Origin: Cyanobium sp. PCC 7001
GTDB taxonomy: Bacteria > Cyanobacteriota > Cyanobacteriia > PCC-6307 > Cyanobiaceae
NCBI RefSeq assembly: GCF_000155635.1
Contig: NZ_DS990556.1
Span: 1,990,670 to 2,054,669 of the forward strand
Length of the DNA: 64,000 nucleotides
Direction: 5' to 3'
Part shown: positions 18,443-28,737 of the stretch, piece by piece
Layout: the number at the start of each line of letters is the position of its first letter
Numbering within the stretch: the stretch's first letter is position 1
Position numbers and translations under genes: made by a program
The notes under the pieces: model-generated
Databases searched by the model: none
Told to the model about the DNA's origin: nothing
What the model saw: the letters and a program-made list of their open reading frames with translations, nothing else

Positions 18443-20362
18443 TCAGCGCTCGGTGAGGCAATAGGGGCATTGCAGCCAGTCGTCATGGAGCCCCGCTCCG
18501 CATCCGCTGCAGGTGAGTGAGCTGAGGGCCTTGGAGCGCCGCTCACTCTCCAGGCCGGAGTCGGTGAGAAGCATCCGTTCCACCTCGGTGAGGGTGGTGT
18601 GGCCTTCGCGCACCAGTTGAAGGCCGTAGCCGAGCAGGGTCTTCATGCCGCTCTCCAGTGCCAGCCGGCGGATCACATCGGTGGTCTGGCGTTTGGCGAT
18701 CGCCGCCGCGATGGTGTCGTTCATGCGCAGCACTTCGTAGACCCCGACCCTGCCCTTGTAGCCGCTGCCGTTGCAGGCGGGACAGCAGTCTTCGCTGCCG
18801 GGCGTGTTTGACTTGGCGCGGTAGAAGGTGACGTCGCTTTCCTTGCTGCTCAGCAATCCGAAACGGCTCAGTTCCTCGGGTTCCGGGCGGTAACTGATCC
18901 GGCAGCGGCTGCAGACGCGTCGTAGCAGCCGCTGCGACACGATCCCGAGCAAGGAGGCGCTGACCATGAAGGGCTCCACCCCCATCTCGTCGAGACGGGC
19001 GATGGCACTGGCCGCGTCGTTGCAGTGCAGGGTGGTGAGCACCAGGTGGCCGGTGAGTGCGGCTTCGATGGCCGTCTTGGCGGTCTCGAGGTCGCGGGTC
19101 TCACCCACCAGCAGCACGTCGGGATCCTGCCGCATGAAGGCGCGCAGGGCGGTGGAGAAATCGAGGCCCTTGTCCCGGTTCACCTGGGTCTGGGTGATGC
19201 CGTGGAGGGTGTATTCGATCGGATCCTCCACCGTGGAAATGTTGATGTGCTGGTCGTTGCGCTCCGACAGCAGGGCGTACAGGGTGGTGGACTTACCGGA
19301 ACCGGTCGGTCCGGTCACCAGAATCATTCCGTAGGGCCGTGCTCCCAGTTCCCGCAGGCTCTGCCGGGCGTTCGCATCGGTGATGAGGGTGTCCAGCCCG
19401 AGCTGGGTGGCGCCGCTGTCGAGCAGACGCAGCACGACCTTTTCACCGTTGCGCGTCGGCAGGGTGCTGACGCGGAAATCCATCTTCCGTCCCCGGAACA
19501 TGCGGCGGATGCGTCCGTCCTGGGGCATGCGCCGCTCGGCGATGTCCAGGTCGGCCATGATCTTCACCCGTGAGGTGACTGCCGGCACCAGGCTCCTCGG
19601 CAGATCCTCGAAATGTTTCTGCAGAACCCCGTCGATCCGGAAGCGGATCTCCATGGTGGTGTCCTGCGGCTCGATGTGGATGTCGCTGGCGCCGCTGGTG
19701 AGGGCCTCGATCAGAATCCGGTCCACCAGACTCACGATCGGTGAGGCGTTGGCCGTGGAGCTGGCCTCGGCCTCGCTGACCTCCAGATCCTCCAGGTCGT
19801 TGACCTCCTGCAGCTCCCCGATGGCCGTGGGGATGGCGAGGTCACGGGTGAGGGAGCGGGGCCTGGGAGGGGTGGCGTCCTCGGGCTCCTGGCTCGCCTC
19901 AGGCTCCGCGTCCCAGCTGGCGATGGTGTCCGAGCCCAAGGCATCGGTTGGGCCAGGGGCCGTGGGGGGGGGCGTGCCGATGTGCTCCTGCGCTGCGGCG
20001 ATGTCGGCCGCCAGAGCCAGCACCAGCCGGCTGCCGGTGCCCCGGGAGGCCAGCTTGGTGGCCACGGCCTGGCGGGGTTCCGATCCCCAGTGACTCGGCA
20101 CCGCCACCACGAGCGTGTCGCCGTCCCGGGCCACCGGACAGGCCCCCAGCTCCCGCCATTCCTCGACGCTGAGCACCGGGTCCTCCGGCCGCTGCTGCAG
20201 GAGATCCTCCTGGCTCAGCACGGGCTGGCCCAGCAGCAATTCCACCTCGAGACGCTGCTGCTCGGTGCTCAGCGCGTCGGGCACGGGTCTGGAGGGGCTC
20301 AGAGTCATGGTCCCGAGGTGCGGGCTTCCGCCGTTGTGAGCGCTCCGTTGGAGCTCCAACAT
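18443..20362 (-). CDS. pilB: Type IV pilus extension ATPase PilB (GspE family)
   Basis: Motor for pilus polymerisation. From ATG 20362 it is 639 residues; ATG 20308 (MTLSPSRP) is an alternative and fits the usual start of the MshEN-like N-domain (EQQRLEVELLLGQPVLS). Core motifs: GPTGSGKSTT, VEDPIEYTL, LVGETRDLETA, TLHCNDA, and the four-cysteine zinc site CSRC ... CPAC. An extra C-terminal zinc-ribbon-like tail (CSGCGAGL ... CPYCLTER) ends the protein. First gene of pilB-pilT-pilC, divergent from grpE with about 30 bases between starts. Confidence 0.93.
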   Translation of the reverse strand: MLELQRSAHNGGSPHLGTMTLSPSRPVPDALSTEQQRLEVELLLGQPVLSQEDLLQQRPEDPVLSVEEWRELGACPVARDGDTLVVAVPSHWGSEPRQAVATKLASRGTGSRLVLALAADIAAAQEHIGTPPPTAPGPTDALGSDTIASWDAEPEASQEPEDATPPRPRSLTRDLAIPTAIGELQEVNDLEDLEVSEAEASSTANASPIVSLVDRILIEALTSGASDIHIEPQDTTMEIRFRIDGVLQKHFEDLPRSLVPAVTSRVKIMADLDIAERRMPQDGRIRRMFRGRKMDFRVSTLPTRNGEKVVLRLLDSGATQLGLDTLITDANARQSLRELGARPYGMILVTGPTGSGKSTTLYALLSERNDQHINISTVEDPIEYTLHGITQTQVNRDKGLDFSTALRAFMRQDPDVLLVGETRDLETAKTAIEAALTGHLVLTTLHCNDAASAIARLDEMGVEPFMVSASLLGIVSQRLLRRVCSRCRISYRPEPEELSRFGLLSSKESDVTFYRAKSNTPGSEDCCPACNGSGYKGRVGVYEVLRMNDTIAAAIAKRQTTDVIRRLALESGMKTLLGYGLQLVREGHTTLTEVERMLLTDSGLESERRSKALSSLTCSGCGAGLHDDWLQCPYCLTER

Positions 20363-20392
20363 GTTTAGATCCAAAGTTGCTGGTTGTCACTC

Positions 20393-21166
20393 ATGAGCGG
20401 TGAACCTGTGGTCGGTCCTGAGACCAACCCCGGACAGGATCTTCAGCCTGAGGTGCAACCCGGGGACGGGACCGGTGGCCCCATGGGCTCCGAGGGTTCC
20501 GTCTCCGGAACCGACGGAGCGGATCTCGATGCCGGTGGGACCGCTCCGGAGGTGACCCCCGAGGGAGACAGCCCGTCGCCGGCCGATCCCCAACAGCAGG
20601 GCTACGACGCCAGGGTCGCCGAGATGGAGCAGGAACTGGCCACCCTGCGGGCCCAGCACGAGGCCCTCAACGGCCAGTACATGCGCCTGGCCGCCGACTT
20701 CGACAACTTCCGCAAGCGCCAGAGCCGCGACAGCGAGGACCAGCGTCTGCAGATCACCTGCTCCACCCTCGGCGAAATCCTGCCGGTGCTGGACAACTTC
20801 GATCGGGCCCGCCAGCAGCTCAATCCCCAGCACGAGGAGGCCCAGAGCCTGCACCGCAGCTACCAGGGCCTCTACCGCCAGCTGGTGGATGTGTTCAAGC
20901 AGCTGGGGGTGTCGCCGATGCGGGTGGAGGGTGAGCCCTTCGACCCGACCCTGCACGAGGCGGTGCTGCGGGAACCCAGCGACGTCCACGCCGAAGACGT
21001 CGTGATCGAGGAGCTGCAGCGGGGCTATCACCTCAACGGCCGGGTTCTGCGCCATGCCCTGGTCAAGGTGTCGATGGGGCCCGGTCCCACCGGTGCGCCG
21101 TCCCAGCCTCCGGCCGGTCAGGCCCCAGGACCTGAGGACCAGCCCGCCCCACCCCCCGGGGCCTGA
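20393..21166 (+). CDS. grpE: Nucleotide exchange factor GrpE
   Basis: Releases ADP from DnaK. The 257-residue product starts at ATG ([10 protein letters not shown]). A long acidic, Gly/Pro-rich N-terminal arm is followed by a coiled coil (residues about 65-105) and the beta domain with [10 protein letters not shown] and [17 protein letters not shown]. It is immediately upstream of dnaJ (2-base gap). Its 5' end lies only about 30 bases from the pilB start, so the two promoters must be interleaved or within coding DNA. Confidence 0.93.
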   Translation: MSGEPVVGPETNPGQDLQPEVQPGDGTGGPMGSEGSVSGTDGADLDAGGTAPEVTPEGDSPSPADPQQQGYDARVAEMEQELATLRAQHEALNGQYMRLAADFDNFRKRQSRDSEDQRLQITCSTLGEILPVLDNFDRARQQLNPQHEEAQSLHRSYQGLYRQLVDVFKQLGVSPMRVEGEPFDPTLHEAVLREPSDVHAEDVVIEELQRGYHLNGRVLRHALVKVSMGPGPTGAPSQPPAGQAPGPEDQPAPPPGA

Positions 21167-21168
21167 CC

Positions 21169-22293
21169 ATGGCGGATTACTACGACCTCCTCGGCGTCAG
21201 TCGTGACGCCGATGCCGACAGCCTCAAGCGGGCCTACCGCCGGCTCGCCCGCCAGTACCACCCCGACATCAACAAGGAACCCGGTGCTGAGGACCGGTTC
21301 AAGGAGATCGGCCGGGCCTACGAGGTGCTCAGCGATCCCCAGACGCGGGCCCGCTACGACCAGTTCGGCGAAGCCGGGCTGGGGGGCGGCGGCATGCCGG
21401 ACATGGCCGACATGGGTGGCTTCGCCGACCTGTTCGAGACCTTCTTCAGCGGCTTCGGAGGAGCGGCCGGTGCCGGAGGCCCGCGGCGCCGCGGGCCCCG
21501 CCAAGGCGACGACCTGCGGCTCGATCTCACCATCAGCTTCAAGGAGGCCGTGTTCGGCATCGAGAAGGAGGTGCAGATCCGCCATCTTGAAACCTGCAGC
21601 ACCTGCAAGGGCTCGGGAGCGCGGGAGGGGGCCGGCCCCACCACCTGCGGCACCTGCTCCGGCGTGGGCCAGGTGCGCCGCGCCACCCGCACACCCTTCG
21701 GCAGCTTCACCCAGGTGGCCCCCTGCCCCACCTGCGAGGGCACGGGCCAGGTGATCGCCGACCCCTGCAGCGCCTGCGGCGGGCAGGGGCTGCAGCAGGT
21801 GCGCAAGAAGCTGCGCATCAACATTCCCGCCGGAGTCGATTCCGGCACGCGCCTGCGGGTGGGCCAGGAGGGCAACGCCGGCCAGCGGGGCGGGCCGCCT
21901 GGGGATCTCTACGTGTTCCTCTCCGTGCAGCCCCACCCCCACCTGCGTCGGGACGGTATCCATGTGCAGTCGGACGTGGTGCTGAACTACCTCCAGGCGA
22001 TCCTCGGGGACACCATCGAGGTGGAGACGGTGGATGGCCCCGAGCCGCTCGAGATCCCTCCGGGCACCCAGCCGGGTGCCGTGCTGACCCTCCAGGGCAA
22101 GGGGGTGCCCAAGCTGGGCAATCCCGTGGCTCGCGGCAACCACCAGTTCAGCGTGAAGGTGCAGCTGCCCACGCGGCTCAACAGCGAGGAGAAGGACCTG
22201 CTGGAGCAGCTGGCCGGCCATCACACCAGCAGGGGGCACAAGCACCACCACAAGAGCGGTCTGTTCGGCGGCCTGTTCGGCCATCGCGACTAG
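21169..22293 (+). CDS. dnaJ: Chaperone DnaJ
   Basis: Hsp40 co-chaperone, 374 residues, full-length type I. J domain ([15 protein letters not shown]) with HPD in QYHPDINKE, a Gly/Phe region, and four zinc-binding CxxCxGxG repeats ([32 protein letters not shown]). These precede the C-terminal substrate-binding domain. ATG start. It forms an operon with grpE and the following tusA-like and rsgA genes. Confidence 0.96.
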   Translation: MADYYDLLGVSRDADADSLKRAYRRLARQYHPDINKEPGAEDRFKEIGRAYEVLSDPQTRARYDQFGEAGLGGGGMPDMADMGGFADLFETFFSGFGGAAGAGGPRRRGPRQGDDLRLDLTISFKEAVFGIEKEVQIRHLETCSTCKGSGAREGAGPTTCGTCSGVGQVRRATRTPFGSFTQVAPCPTCEGTGQVIADPCSACGGQGLQQVRKKLRINIPAGVDSGTRLRVGQEGNAGQRGGPPGDLYVFLSVQPHPHLRRDGIHVQSDVVLNYLQAILGDTIEVETVDGPEPLEIPPGTQPGAVLTLQGKGVPKLGNPVARGNHQFSVKVQLPTRLNSEEKDLLEQLAGHHTSRGHKHHHKSGLFGGLFGHRD

Positions 22294-22297
22294 CCCC

Positions 22298-22552
22298 GTG
22301 CCCTCTCCCGCCGAGCCCAGCGCCTGCCTCGATCTGCGCGGCACACCCTGCCCGCTGAACTACATCCGGGCGACCCTGGCCCTGGAGACCCTGGACCCCG
22401 GGGCCTGGCTGCAGCTGGATCTCGATCGGGGCGAGCCGGAGGACATGGTGATCGCAGGCCTGAGGCAGGCGGGTCACCCCGTGGTGAGCGGGCCCCACCC
22501 CGAAGCCGCCGATGCGGCGGTCCGCCTTCTGGTCTGCCGTGATGGCGGCTGA
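22298..22552 (+). CDS. TusA/SirA-family sulfurtransferase-like protein
   Basis: An 84-residue protein with a GTG start. The family core LDLRGTPCPLNYIRA is present, with the candidate persulfide cysteine at Cys18. The usual CPxP is CPLN here, so the second proline is replaced by Asn21. The fold and length fit TusA-type sulfur carriers, but the sulfur acceptor is unknown. It sits 4 bases after dnaJ and its end overlaps the rsgA start by 11 bases. Confidence 0.8.
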   Translation: MPSPAEPSACLDLRGTPCPLNYIRATLALETLDPGAWLQLDLDRGEPEDMVIAGLRQAGHPVVSGPHPEAADAAVRLLVCRDGG

Positions 22553-23651
22553 GCAGGACGCCGACGCGCCGCTGGCATGGAGCACCAGCGCCACCGGTCT
22601 GGTGGTGGCCATGCAGGCCAACTACGCCATGGTGGGCCTCGACCAGCCGGGGCCTGAAGCCCGCACCCGCCTGCTCTGCACCCGCCGCACCCGGCTCGCC
22701 AAGAGCGGGCTGGCCATCTGCGTGGGTGATCGGGTCAGGGTCGATGGCATCGACTGGCGGGCCGGCCGCGGTGCCGTGGCGGCGGTCCACCCCCGCCACG
22801 GCAGGCTGGAGCGCCCCGCGGTGGCCAATGTCTCCCGCATCGTGGTGGTGGCCTCCCTGGCGGAACCGGCCCTAGATCCCCTGCAGCTCACCCGCTTCCT
22901 GATCACCGCCGAGGCCTGCGGGTCTCCGGTGCTTCTGGTGCTCTCCAAGGCCGACCTGGTGCCACCGGCCGAGAGGGACGCCTGGTGTCGCAGGGTGCGT
23001 GGCTGGGGCTATCCACCCGTGGCCCTGGCGGTCCCCAGCGGCGAAGGGCTCGAGGCGCTGCGTCGGGAGCTGAGCCAGCCCGGCATCGCCGTGCTCTGCG
23101 GGCCCTCCGGGGTGGGCAAGAGCAGCCTCCTCAATGCCCTGGTGCCTGAACTGGCGCTGCGGGTGGCCGCCGTGTCCGGCCGGCTGCAACGGGGGCGCCA
23201 CACCACCCGCCATGTGGAGCTGTTCGGCATCGGTCCCCAGGCTCTGGTGGCGGACACACCCGGCTTCAACCGGCCTGCGCTGCCCCGGCAACCCGAGCTG
23301 CTCGGACCCCTCTTCCCGGAAGTGCGCCGCCAGCTGGCCCGGGCGGGCTCCTGCCGCTTCAGCGATTGCCTGCACCGGGGCGAGCCCGGCTGCTCCGTCG
23401 GGATGGACTGGGAGCGGTGGCCGCACTACAGCCAGTGCCTCGAGGCCATCGAGCAGGAGCAGCATCGGGACCCGCGCGGTTCGGCCGCTGCTCCCCAGTC
23501 CGCTGTGCGGCGGCGCGGGGATGGCCTGGAACCGAGGCTGGCCCCGCGGCTGCGCCGGCTCTCCCGCCGCTCCCAGCGCCAGCGGGCCGCGGCCGAGGCG
23601 GAAGTCCTTGCACCCGAGGAGGCGGAGGGCGGTCCCCCCGCATCAGGCTGA
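22542..23651 (+). CDS. rsgA: Ribosome small-subunit GTPase RsgA
   Basis: Circularly permuted GTPase for late 30S maturation. The 369-residue product starts at ATG (MAAEQDADAP). It has an OB fold (GDRVRVDGIDW), then G4 LSKADLV before G1 GPSGVGKSSLLN, then DTPG, which is the permuted order expected. The C-terminal zinc knuckle is CRFSDCLHRGEPGC. The last about 50 residues are an Arg/Ala-rich extension. It is last in the grpE-dnaJ-tusA-like-rsgA run and converges on ybaB. Confidence 0.94.
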   Translation: MAAEQDADAPLAWSTSATGLVVAMQANYAMVGLDQPGPEARTRLLCTRRTRLAKSGLAICVGDRVRVDGIDWRAGRGAVAAVHPRHGRLERPAVANVSRIVVVASLAEPALDPLQLTRFLITAEACGSPVLLVLSKADLVPPAERDAWCRRVRGWGYPPVALAVPSGEGLEALRRELSQPGIAVLCGPSGVGKSSLLNALVPELALRVAAVSGRLQRGRHTTRHVELFGIGPQALVADTPGFNRPALPRQPELLGPLFPEVRRQLARAGSCRFSDCLHRGEPGCSVGMDWERWPHYSQCLEAIEQEQHRDPRGSAAAPQSAVRRRGDGLEPRLAPRLRRLSRRSQRQRAAAEAEVLAPEEAEGGPPASG

Positions 23652-23659
23652 GCTCTGGC

Positions 23660-24001
23660 TCAGCCGCCCAGCCCGGGCAGGTTGAGGTTCAGTCCACCGG
23701 TGAGTTCCTCCATGCGGCCCTTCATCGTGCCGGTGGAGTTGGCATAGGCCGCCTGAAGCGCTTCCAGCACGGCCGCTTCGCAGGCCTCGGCACCGTCGGC
23801 CATCAGCTCCGGTGCCAGCCGTACCCGCAGGGGCTGCTGGTTGCCCGACAGCCACACGCTGGCCCGACCATCGGCGCTGCTCCCCTCGAGCTCCATCGCA
23901 TCGAGCTCCTCCTGGAGCTTCTGGGCGTTCTGCTGCAGTTCCTGGGCCTTCTTGAAGGCCTCGGTGAGCTGACCGAAATTGGGGAGTCCGAAGCCGGCCA
24001 T
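23660..24001 (-). CDS. YbaB/EbfC-family nucleoid-associated protein
   Basis: A 113-residue protein with an ATG start. It has the typical helical hairpin ([18 protein letters not shown]) and the beta segment [19 protein letters not shown]. Family members are small dimeric DNA-binding proteins. It lies upstream of nothing on its own strand and ends 8 bases from the rsgA stop. MurB is 63 bases away on the same strand. Confidence 0.9.
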   Translation of the reverse strand: MAGFGLPNFGQLTEAFKKAQELQQNAQKLQEELDAMELEGSSADGRASVWLSGNQQPLRVRLAPELMADGAEACEAAVLEALQAAYANSTGTMKGRMEELTGGLNLNLPGLGG

Positions 24002-24064
24002 GCCGTCACGAAAGCAGTCCCCAGGCTAAGCGGCACCTCATAGCAGCCTGCGCCTGGCGTCGGG

Positions 24065-24964
24065 CTAGAAGCCGAGCCGTTTCACTTCCGGATGCAGGGC
24101 GATGCCGTGGTGGGCCAACACGCGCCGCTGAACCTCGCGGATCAGGGTGTCGATGTCAGCGGCGCTGGCGTCGCCGGTGTTCACGATGAAGTTGGCGTGG
24201 AGGGTGGACACCTCCGCGGCGCCGATGCGCAGGCCCTTGAGACCCAGCTCCTCGATCAGCCGTCCGGCCTTCTGCGGTTCGGGATTGCGGAACACGCTGC
24301 CGCAGCTCGGCTGCTGGTAGGGCTGGGTGCTGGTGCGGCTGTGGAGGTTGCTGCTGGTGCGCTGGCTGATGGCGGCCGGGTCGTGGCCCGGTTCGAGCCG
24401 GAAGCGGGCCGAGAGCACGATCAACGGTTCCTGCTGCAGCCGGCTGTGGCGGTAGGCGAATTCCAGCTCCCGCGCCTCCAGCTCGAAGGGCTGCTCCGGC
24501 CGGGCTGGATCCAGCACCCGCACCGAGTGCAGCCACTCCGCCGTGCAGCCTCCCTGGGCGCCCGCATTCATCACGGCGGCACCACCCACGGTGCCTGGAA
24601 TGCCCACCGCCCACTCCAGGCCGCTCAGGCCCCCCCGGGCCGCCTTGCGGGCCAGGGTGGGAATCGGTTCCCCCGCCGCCGCCTCCACCCAGCCACTGCC
24701 GGCCTCGATCCAGCTGCCCTGCAGGCGGCGGTTGCAGAGGGTGAGACCCTCCAGGCCGGAATCGGCGATCAGAAGGTTGGAGCCGGCGCCGATGCAGCGC
24801 AGCACCAGCCCTTCCCGCCAGGCCCAGGCGGCCATGGCCACCAGCTCCTCATCCGAGGCAGGCTCGCCGAACCATTCAGCCGCCCCCCCCACCTTCCAGG
24901 TGGTGTAGGGCTGCAACGGAATGGCCTGGCGCAGACCCGAGGGAGGGGCGCAGGGGGCGATCAT
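24065..24964 (-). CDS. murB: UDP-N-acetylenolpyruvoylglucosamine reductase
   Basis: FAD/NADPH enzyme that makes UDP-MurNAc. The 299-residue product has the FAD-binding segments [10 protein letters not shown] and [16 protein letters not shown], and the catalytic serine in [10 protein letters not shown]. The short EFAYRHSRL segment fits a type IIa-like MurB. ATG start, 4 bases after the murC stop, so murC-murB is an operon. Confidence 0.95.
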   Translation of the reverse strand: MIAPCAPPSGLRQAIPLQPYTTWKVGGAAEWFGEPASDEELVAMAAWAWREGLVLRCIGAGSNLLIADSGLEGLTLCNRRLQGSWIEAGSGWVEAAAGEPIPTLARKAARGGLSGLEWAVGIPGTVGGAAVMNAGAQGGCTAEWLHSVRVLDPARPEQPFELEARELEFAYRHSRLQQEPLIVLSARFRLEPGHDPAAISQRTSSNLHSRTSTQPYQQPSCGSVFRNPEPQKAGRLIEELGLKGLRIGAAEVSTLHANFIVNTGDASAADIDTLIREVQRRVLAHHGIALHPEVKRLGF

Positions 24965-24968
24965 CGCG

Positions 24969-26405
24969 CTAAGCGACCAGCTCGAGGCTTGGATCCGGCA
25001 GCTGGCCGAGCCTGTCCCAGAGGCTGTTCACATCGCCGGCCCCCATGGCCAGCACCAGATCCCCCTCCACGCTGCAGCCGGCCACCTGCACGGCGAGTTC
25101 GTCGAGGCTGCTCGCCACCATCACGGGCAAGGTGGGGTCGAGAGCTCGAATCGCCTCGGCCAGGGCCTGGCTGCTCACTCCGTCGATCGGGGCCTCGCCG
25201 GCGGCGTAGAGCGGAGCGATCAGCACCGTATGGGCGTTGCGCAACGCTTCGGCGAAGCCCGGCAGGAACTGGGCCGTGCGGCTGTAGCGATGGGGCTGGA
25301 ACACGGCTACCAGGCGGCGCGGCACCTGGGGCAAGGGACTGCGGCCGCTGCCCACCATCAGCTGGGCCATGCCGAGGGTGGCCGCCACCTCGCTGGGATG
25401 ATGGGCGTAGTCGTCCACCACGAGGCGGCCGTTCCAGATGCCGCGGAAATCGAAGCGGCGCCCCGGTGGCTTGAGCCCGGCCACGGCCCGCTGCAGCTCC
25501 GCGAAGGCCACGCCCTCGAGGCGGCAGGCCGCCAGGGCGGCCACGGCGTTGCTCAGGTTGTGGCGGCCCGGCAGGGGCAGGCAGATCCTCCCGACCGGCT
25601 GACCCTGCTCGTAGAACTCGGCGGTGGTGCCGTCGCCCCGTTCCTCCAGGGCGACGGCCGCGAAGTCGATCCCCTCGGTGGTGGTGATCGACCACCAGTG
25701 CTGGGCGTCGAAATGCTCCCGCAGGATCGCGCAGTCGTGGTTGGCCAGCAGCCGGCCGGAACGGCCGGCGAAACGGCGCAGCGTGCCGATCAGGGCCTCC
25801 AGGTCGGGGTAGTGGTCCGTGTGGTCCAGTTCCACGTTGGTGAGCACACCCAGCCCGGGCTTGAACTTCACCAGCGAGCCGTCCGACTCATCGGCCTCGG
25901 CCACCAGCAGCCGCCCCTTGCCGCTGCGGCCGTTGCTGCCGAAGGCGGGCACGATGCCCCCGATCACGGCGGTGGGATCGTGCCCCGTGGCTGCCAGCAG
26001 GGTGGCGATCAGGCTGCTGGTGGTGGTCTTGCCGTGGCTGCCGGCCACGGCGATCGAGGCCTGGTTCTGGATCAGGGCTGCCAGCACGTCGGAGCGGTGG
26101 CAGATCTTCAGCCCCACCCGGCGCGCTTCCTTCAGTTCGGGATTGGTTTCCGGCACGGCGGAACTGATCACCACCAGGGGCGCCATGGAGGTGCCGCTGC
26201 AGATGGCCGCCACCGTGCTGCCGCTCTGCTCCCGGAACACGCGCACACCGAGCCGGCGCAGGTTGGAGAGCACCGCGTTGTCACGGGGATCGGAGCCGCT
26301 CACCGCGAAGCCCCGCTCGGCCAGGATCCCCGCCAGGGCCGACATGCCGATGCCCCCGACCCCGATGAAGTGCAGCGGTTGGTGGCGATCAAGCTGGGGG
26401 ATCAA
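24969..26405 (-). CDS. murC: UDP-N-acetylmuramate-L-alanine ligase
   Basis: ATP-dependent addition of L-Ala to UDP-MurNAc. The 478-residue product starts at TTG (reading [12 protein letters not shown]). N-terminal Rossmann loop [13 protein letters not shown] loop [11 protein letters not shown], central EADESDGS, and DDYAHHPSE. It is upstream of murB and divergent from gap2 across a 192-base gap that holds the gap2 promoter candidate. Confidence 0.95.
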   Translation of the reverse strand: MIPQLDRHQPLHFIGVGGIGMSALAGILAERGFAVSGSDPRDNAVLSNLRRLGVRVFREQSGSTVAAICSGTSMAPLVVISSAVPETNPELKEARRVGLKICHRSDVLAALIQNQASIAVAGSHGKTTTSSLIATLLAATGHDPTAVIGGIVPAFGSNGRSGKGRLLVAEADESDGSLVKFKPGLGVLTNVELDHTDHYPDLEALIGTLRRFAGRSGRLLANHDCAILREHFDAQHWWSITTTEGIDFAAVALEERGDGTTAEFYEQGQPVGRICLPLPGRHNLSNAVAALAACRLEGVAFAELQRAVAGLKPPGRRFDFRGIWNGRLVVDDYAHHPSEVAATLGMAQLMVGSGRSPLPQVPRRLVAVFQPHRYSRTAQFLPGFAEALRNAHTVLIAPLYAAGEAPIDGVSSQALAEAIRALDPTLPVMVASSLDELAVQVAGCSVEGDLVLAMGAGDVNSLWDRLGQLPDPSLELVA

Positions 26406-26545
26406 GGTCGTCTCCGAACCGGGAAGCTGCTCCAGGCGAAATTAGGTCGCCCGGGGCCCGTCGCACCATTACGAGATGCTGCGTCTGCGGCCATCGTCGA
26501 TCCGGTGTCCAGGCGCCGCAAGGGGGGGTGAGCAGGTGATTTCTG

Positions 26546-26551
26546 TATGAT
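26546..26551 (+). promoter_or_regulatory. Candidate -10 element of gap2
   Basis: TATGAT lies 46 bases before the gap2 ATG and is preceded directly by TG. I see no convincing -35 hexamer at 16-18 bases upstream; that stretch is a G-run. This is the only promoter-like hexamer standing out in the murC-gap2 gap. Confidence 0.4.
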
Positions 26552-26597
26552 CGGCAGCCAAATCTCCCCTGACTAGCGGTTTTTCCGCTCATTTGCC

Positions 26598-27620
26598 ATG
26601 ACATTGAAGGTTGCGATCAATGGATTCGGCCGGATCGGTCGCAACTTCATGCGCTGCTGGCTGAGCCGTGGGGCCAACACCGGCATCGAGGTGGTGGGCC
26701 TGAACGACACCTCCGATCCCCGCACCAATTCCCACCTGCTCCAGTACGACTCGATGCTGGGGCGCATCCGGGACGCCGAGGTGAGCTACACCGATGACGC
26801 CATCGTCGTCAACGGCCGCACGATCAAGTGCTTCTCGGACCGGAACCCCCTCAACCTCCCCTGGAAGGAGTGGGGTGTGGACCTGGTGATCGAATCGACC
26901 GGCGTGTTCATCGACAAGGCCGGGGCCGGCAAGCACATCGAGGCCGGGGCCAAGAAGGTGCTGATCACCGCTCCCGGCAAGGGCGAGGGCGTGGGCACCT
27001 TCGTGGTGGGTGTGAACGACCACGAATACCGCCACGACGACTGGGACATCGTCTCCAACGCCAGCTGCACCACCAACTGCATGGCGCCGATCGTGAAGAC
27101 CCTCGATCAGGCCTTCGGCATCGTCAAGGGCACGATGACCACCACCCACAGCTACACGGGTGATCAGCGCATCCTCGACGCGTCCCACCGCGATCTGCGT
27201 CGTGCCCGCGCCGCCGCCATCAACATCGTGCCCACCAGCACCGGTGCCGCCAAGGCCGTGGCCCTGGTCTATCCGCCGATGAAGGGCAAGCTCAACGGCA
27301 TCGCCCTGCGGGTGCCCACCCCCAACGTCTCGGTGGTCGACCTGGTGCTGGAAGTGAGCCGCTCCACCACCCGGGAGGAGGTGAACGCCACCCTCAAGGC
27401 CGCCTCCGAGAACGGCATGAAGGGCATCATCAAGTACTCCGATCTGCCGCTGGTGTCCAGCGACCACGCCGGCACCGACGAGTCGACGATCGTGGACTCC
27501 GACCTCACCCTGGTGATGGGCGACAACATGGTGAAGGTGATCTGCTGGTACGACAACGAGTGGGGCTACAGCCAGCGGGTGGTGGACCTGGCTGAAGTGG
27601 TGGCCCGCAACTGGAAGTGA
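26598..27620 (+). CDS. gap2: Glyceraldehyde-3-phosphate dehydrogenase, photosynthetic type
   Basis: NAD(P)-using GAPDH of the Calvin cycle. The 340-residue product has the nucleotide fold [10 protein letters not shown] and the catalytic Cys157 in [12 protein letters not shown]. The segment LNDTSDPRT at the second strand fits the dual-cofactor Gap2 type rather than the glycolytic Gap1 type. ATG start. Downstream thiL is convergent, with a 37-base gap. Confidence 0.95.
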   Translation: MTLKVAINGFGRIGRNFMRCWLSRGANTGIEVVGLNDTSDPRTNSHLLQYDSMLGRIRDAEVSYTDDAIVVNGRTIKCFSDRNPLNLPWKEWGVDLVIESTGVFIDKAGAGKHIEAGAKKVLITAPGKGEGVGTFVVGVNDHEYRHDDWDIVSNASCTTNCMAPIVKTLDQAFGIVKGTMTTTHSYTGDQRILDASHRDLRRARAAAINIVPTSTGAAKAVALVYPPMKGKLNGIALRVPTPNVSVVDLVLEVSRSTTREEVNATLKAASENGMKGIIKYSDLPLVSSDHAGTDESTIVDSDLTLVMGDNMVKVICWYDNEWGYSQRVVDLAEVVARNWK

Positions 27621-27657
27621 GCCCTGGCGGCGCTGTCCGCCTGGCTCAGACGTGCCG

Positions 27658-28737
27658 TCAGCCTTCTTCGGCGTAGTGCCTGAACCCCCGCTCCTGAAGC
27701 GGGGCAGCATCCCCGCCGTCCCAGCTCAGGCCCGGTTCCGCAGCGGCGGCCGGGGCCAGGTGCCCGATGCGACGCGATCCGGCCACCAGCTGCAGCAGGC
27801 CGTCCGCCCAGTGGGGATCGAGGGCCAGCACCAGCTCGAAGTCCTCCCCCCCGTTCAGGCACCAGGTCTCTGCCTTGCCGAGGGGCGCCATCGCCGGCTC
27901 GATCGGCAGGTTTCCCCGTTGCAGCACGGCCTGGCAGCCGCTGGCCGTCGCCACGGCCCGGGCGGCGGCCGCCAGCCCATCACTGCTGTCGGTGCCTCCC
28001 ACGCGCCAGGGCAGCCAGGCAGGCTGGCTGGCCGCCAGGGCCTGCACGGCATCGAAGCGGGGCTCGGGCATCCGGTGGGCGCGCACGGCCCGATCCAGCA
28101 GCTGCGCCGGCAGCATGCCCAGCTCGGACGGCGTCAGCTCCTGCCGCAGCACGGCCAGCCCGAGGCGGCTGAGCCCGTGGGGCCCTGTGCACACCAGGGC
28201 ATCGCCCGGGCGGCCATCGGTCCGGCGAATGGGTCCTGCGGCTGCCAGGGTGCCGAGGGCCGTGACCGCCAGGATGCGCTGCCGGCCTGAACTGCAGTCT
28301 CCCCCCAGCAGGTTCCCGCCCCCATGGGCGCTCAGACAGCGACCCAGTCCCCCGTAGACCGCCTCGACCCAGCTCCAACGGGTGCTGGCGGGGGCAATCA
28401 GCCCCACCGTGAGTCCACTGGCGCCGGTGCAGCCCATTGCCGCCAGATCCGAGAGGTTGGCCGCGGCCGCGCGCCAGCCCACGTGGAAGGGTTCGGTGGT
28501 GGCGGCACTGAAATGCACGTCCTCCACCAGCACATCGGTGTTCACCACCAGGCCATGGCCCCGGCTGTCGCCGAGATCCAGCACGGCCGCATCATCCTGA
28601 AACTGGCCGGGGGGCGCGAAGGCCGCCAGCCGTTCGATCAGCCCTGCCTCGCCCAGCTCTGCCAGGGTCGGGTCCCCTGACGGATCGGACGGAGGATCAG
28701 GCCGAGGATCAGGCGTGGGGTTGCAGGTTCTCGGCAC
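27658..28737 (-). CDS. thiL: Thiamine-monophosphate kinase
   Basis: Phosphorylates TMP to TPP. From the GTG at 28737 it is 359 residues. Family motifs: DDAAVLDLG, NTDVLVEDVHF, NLSDLAAMG, GGDCSSG and GTDSSDGLAA. The start is uncertain: GTG 28737 overlaps the end of the upstream cyclophilin gene by 29 bases, and the first about 20 residues are a Pro/Asp-rich leader ([12 protein letters not shown]) before the conserved LAELGEAGLIERL. Confidence 0.9.
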   Translation of the reverse strand: MPRTCNPTPDPRPDPPSDPSGDPTLAELGEAGLIERLAAFAPPGQFQDDAAVLDLGDSRGHGLVVNTDVLVEDVHFSAATTEPFHVGWRAAAANLSDLAAMGCTGASGLTVGLIAPASTRWSWVEAVYGGLGRCLSAHGGGNLLGGDCSSGRQRILAVTALGTLAAAGPIRRTDGRPGDALVCTGPHGLSRLGLAVLRQELTPSELGMLPAQLLDRAVRAHRMPEPRFDAVQALAASQPAWLPWRVGGTDSSDGLAAAARAVATASGCQAVLQRGNLPIEPAMAPLGKAETWCLNGGEDFELVLALDPHWADGLLQLVAGSRRIGHLAPAAAAEPGLSWDGGDAAPLQERGFRHYAEEG

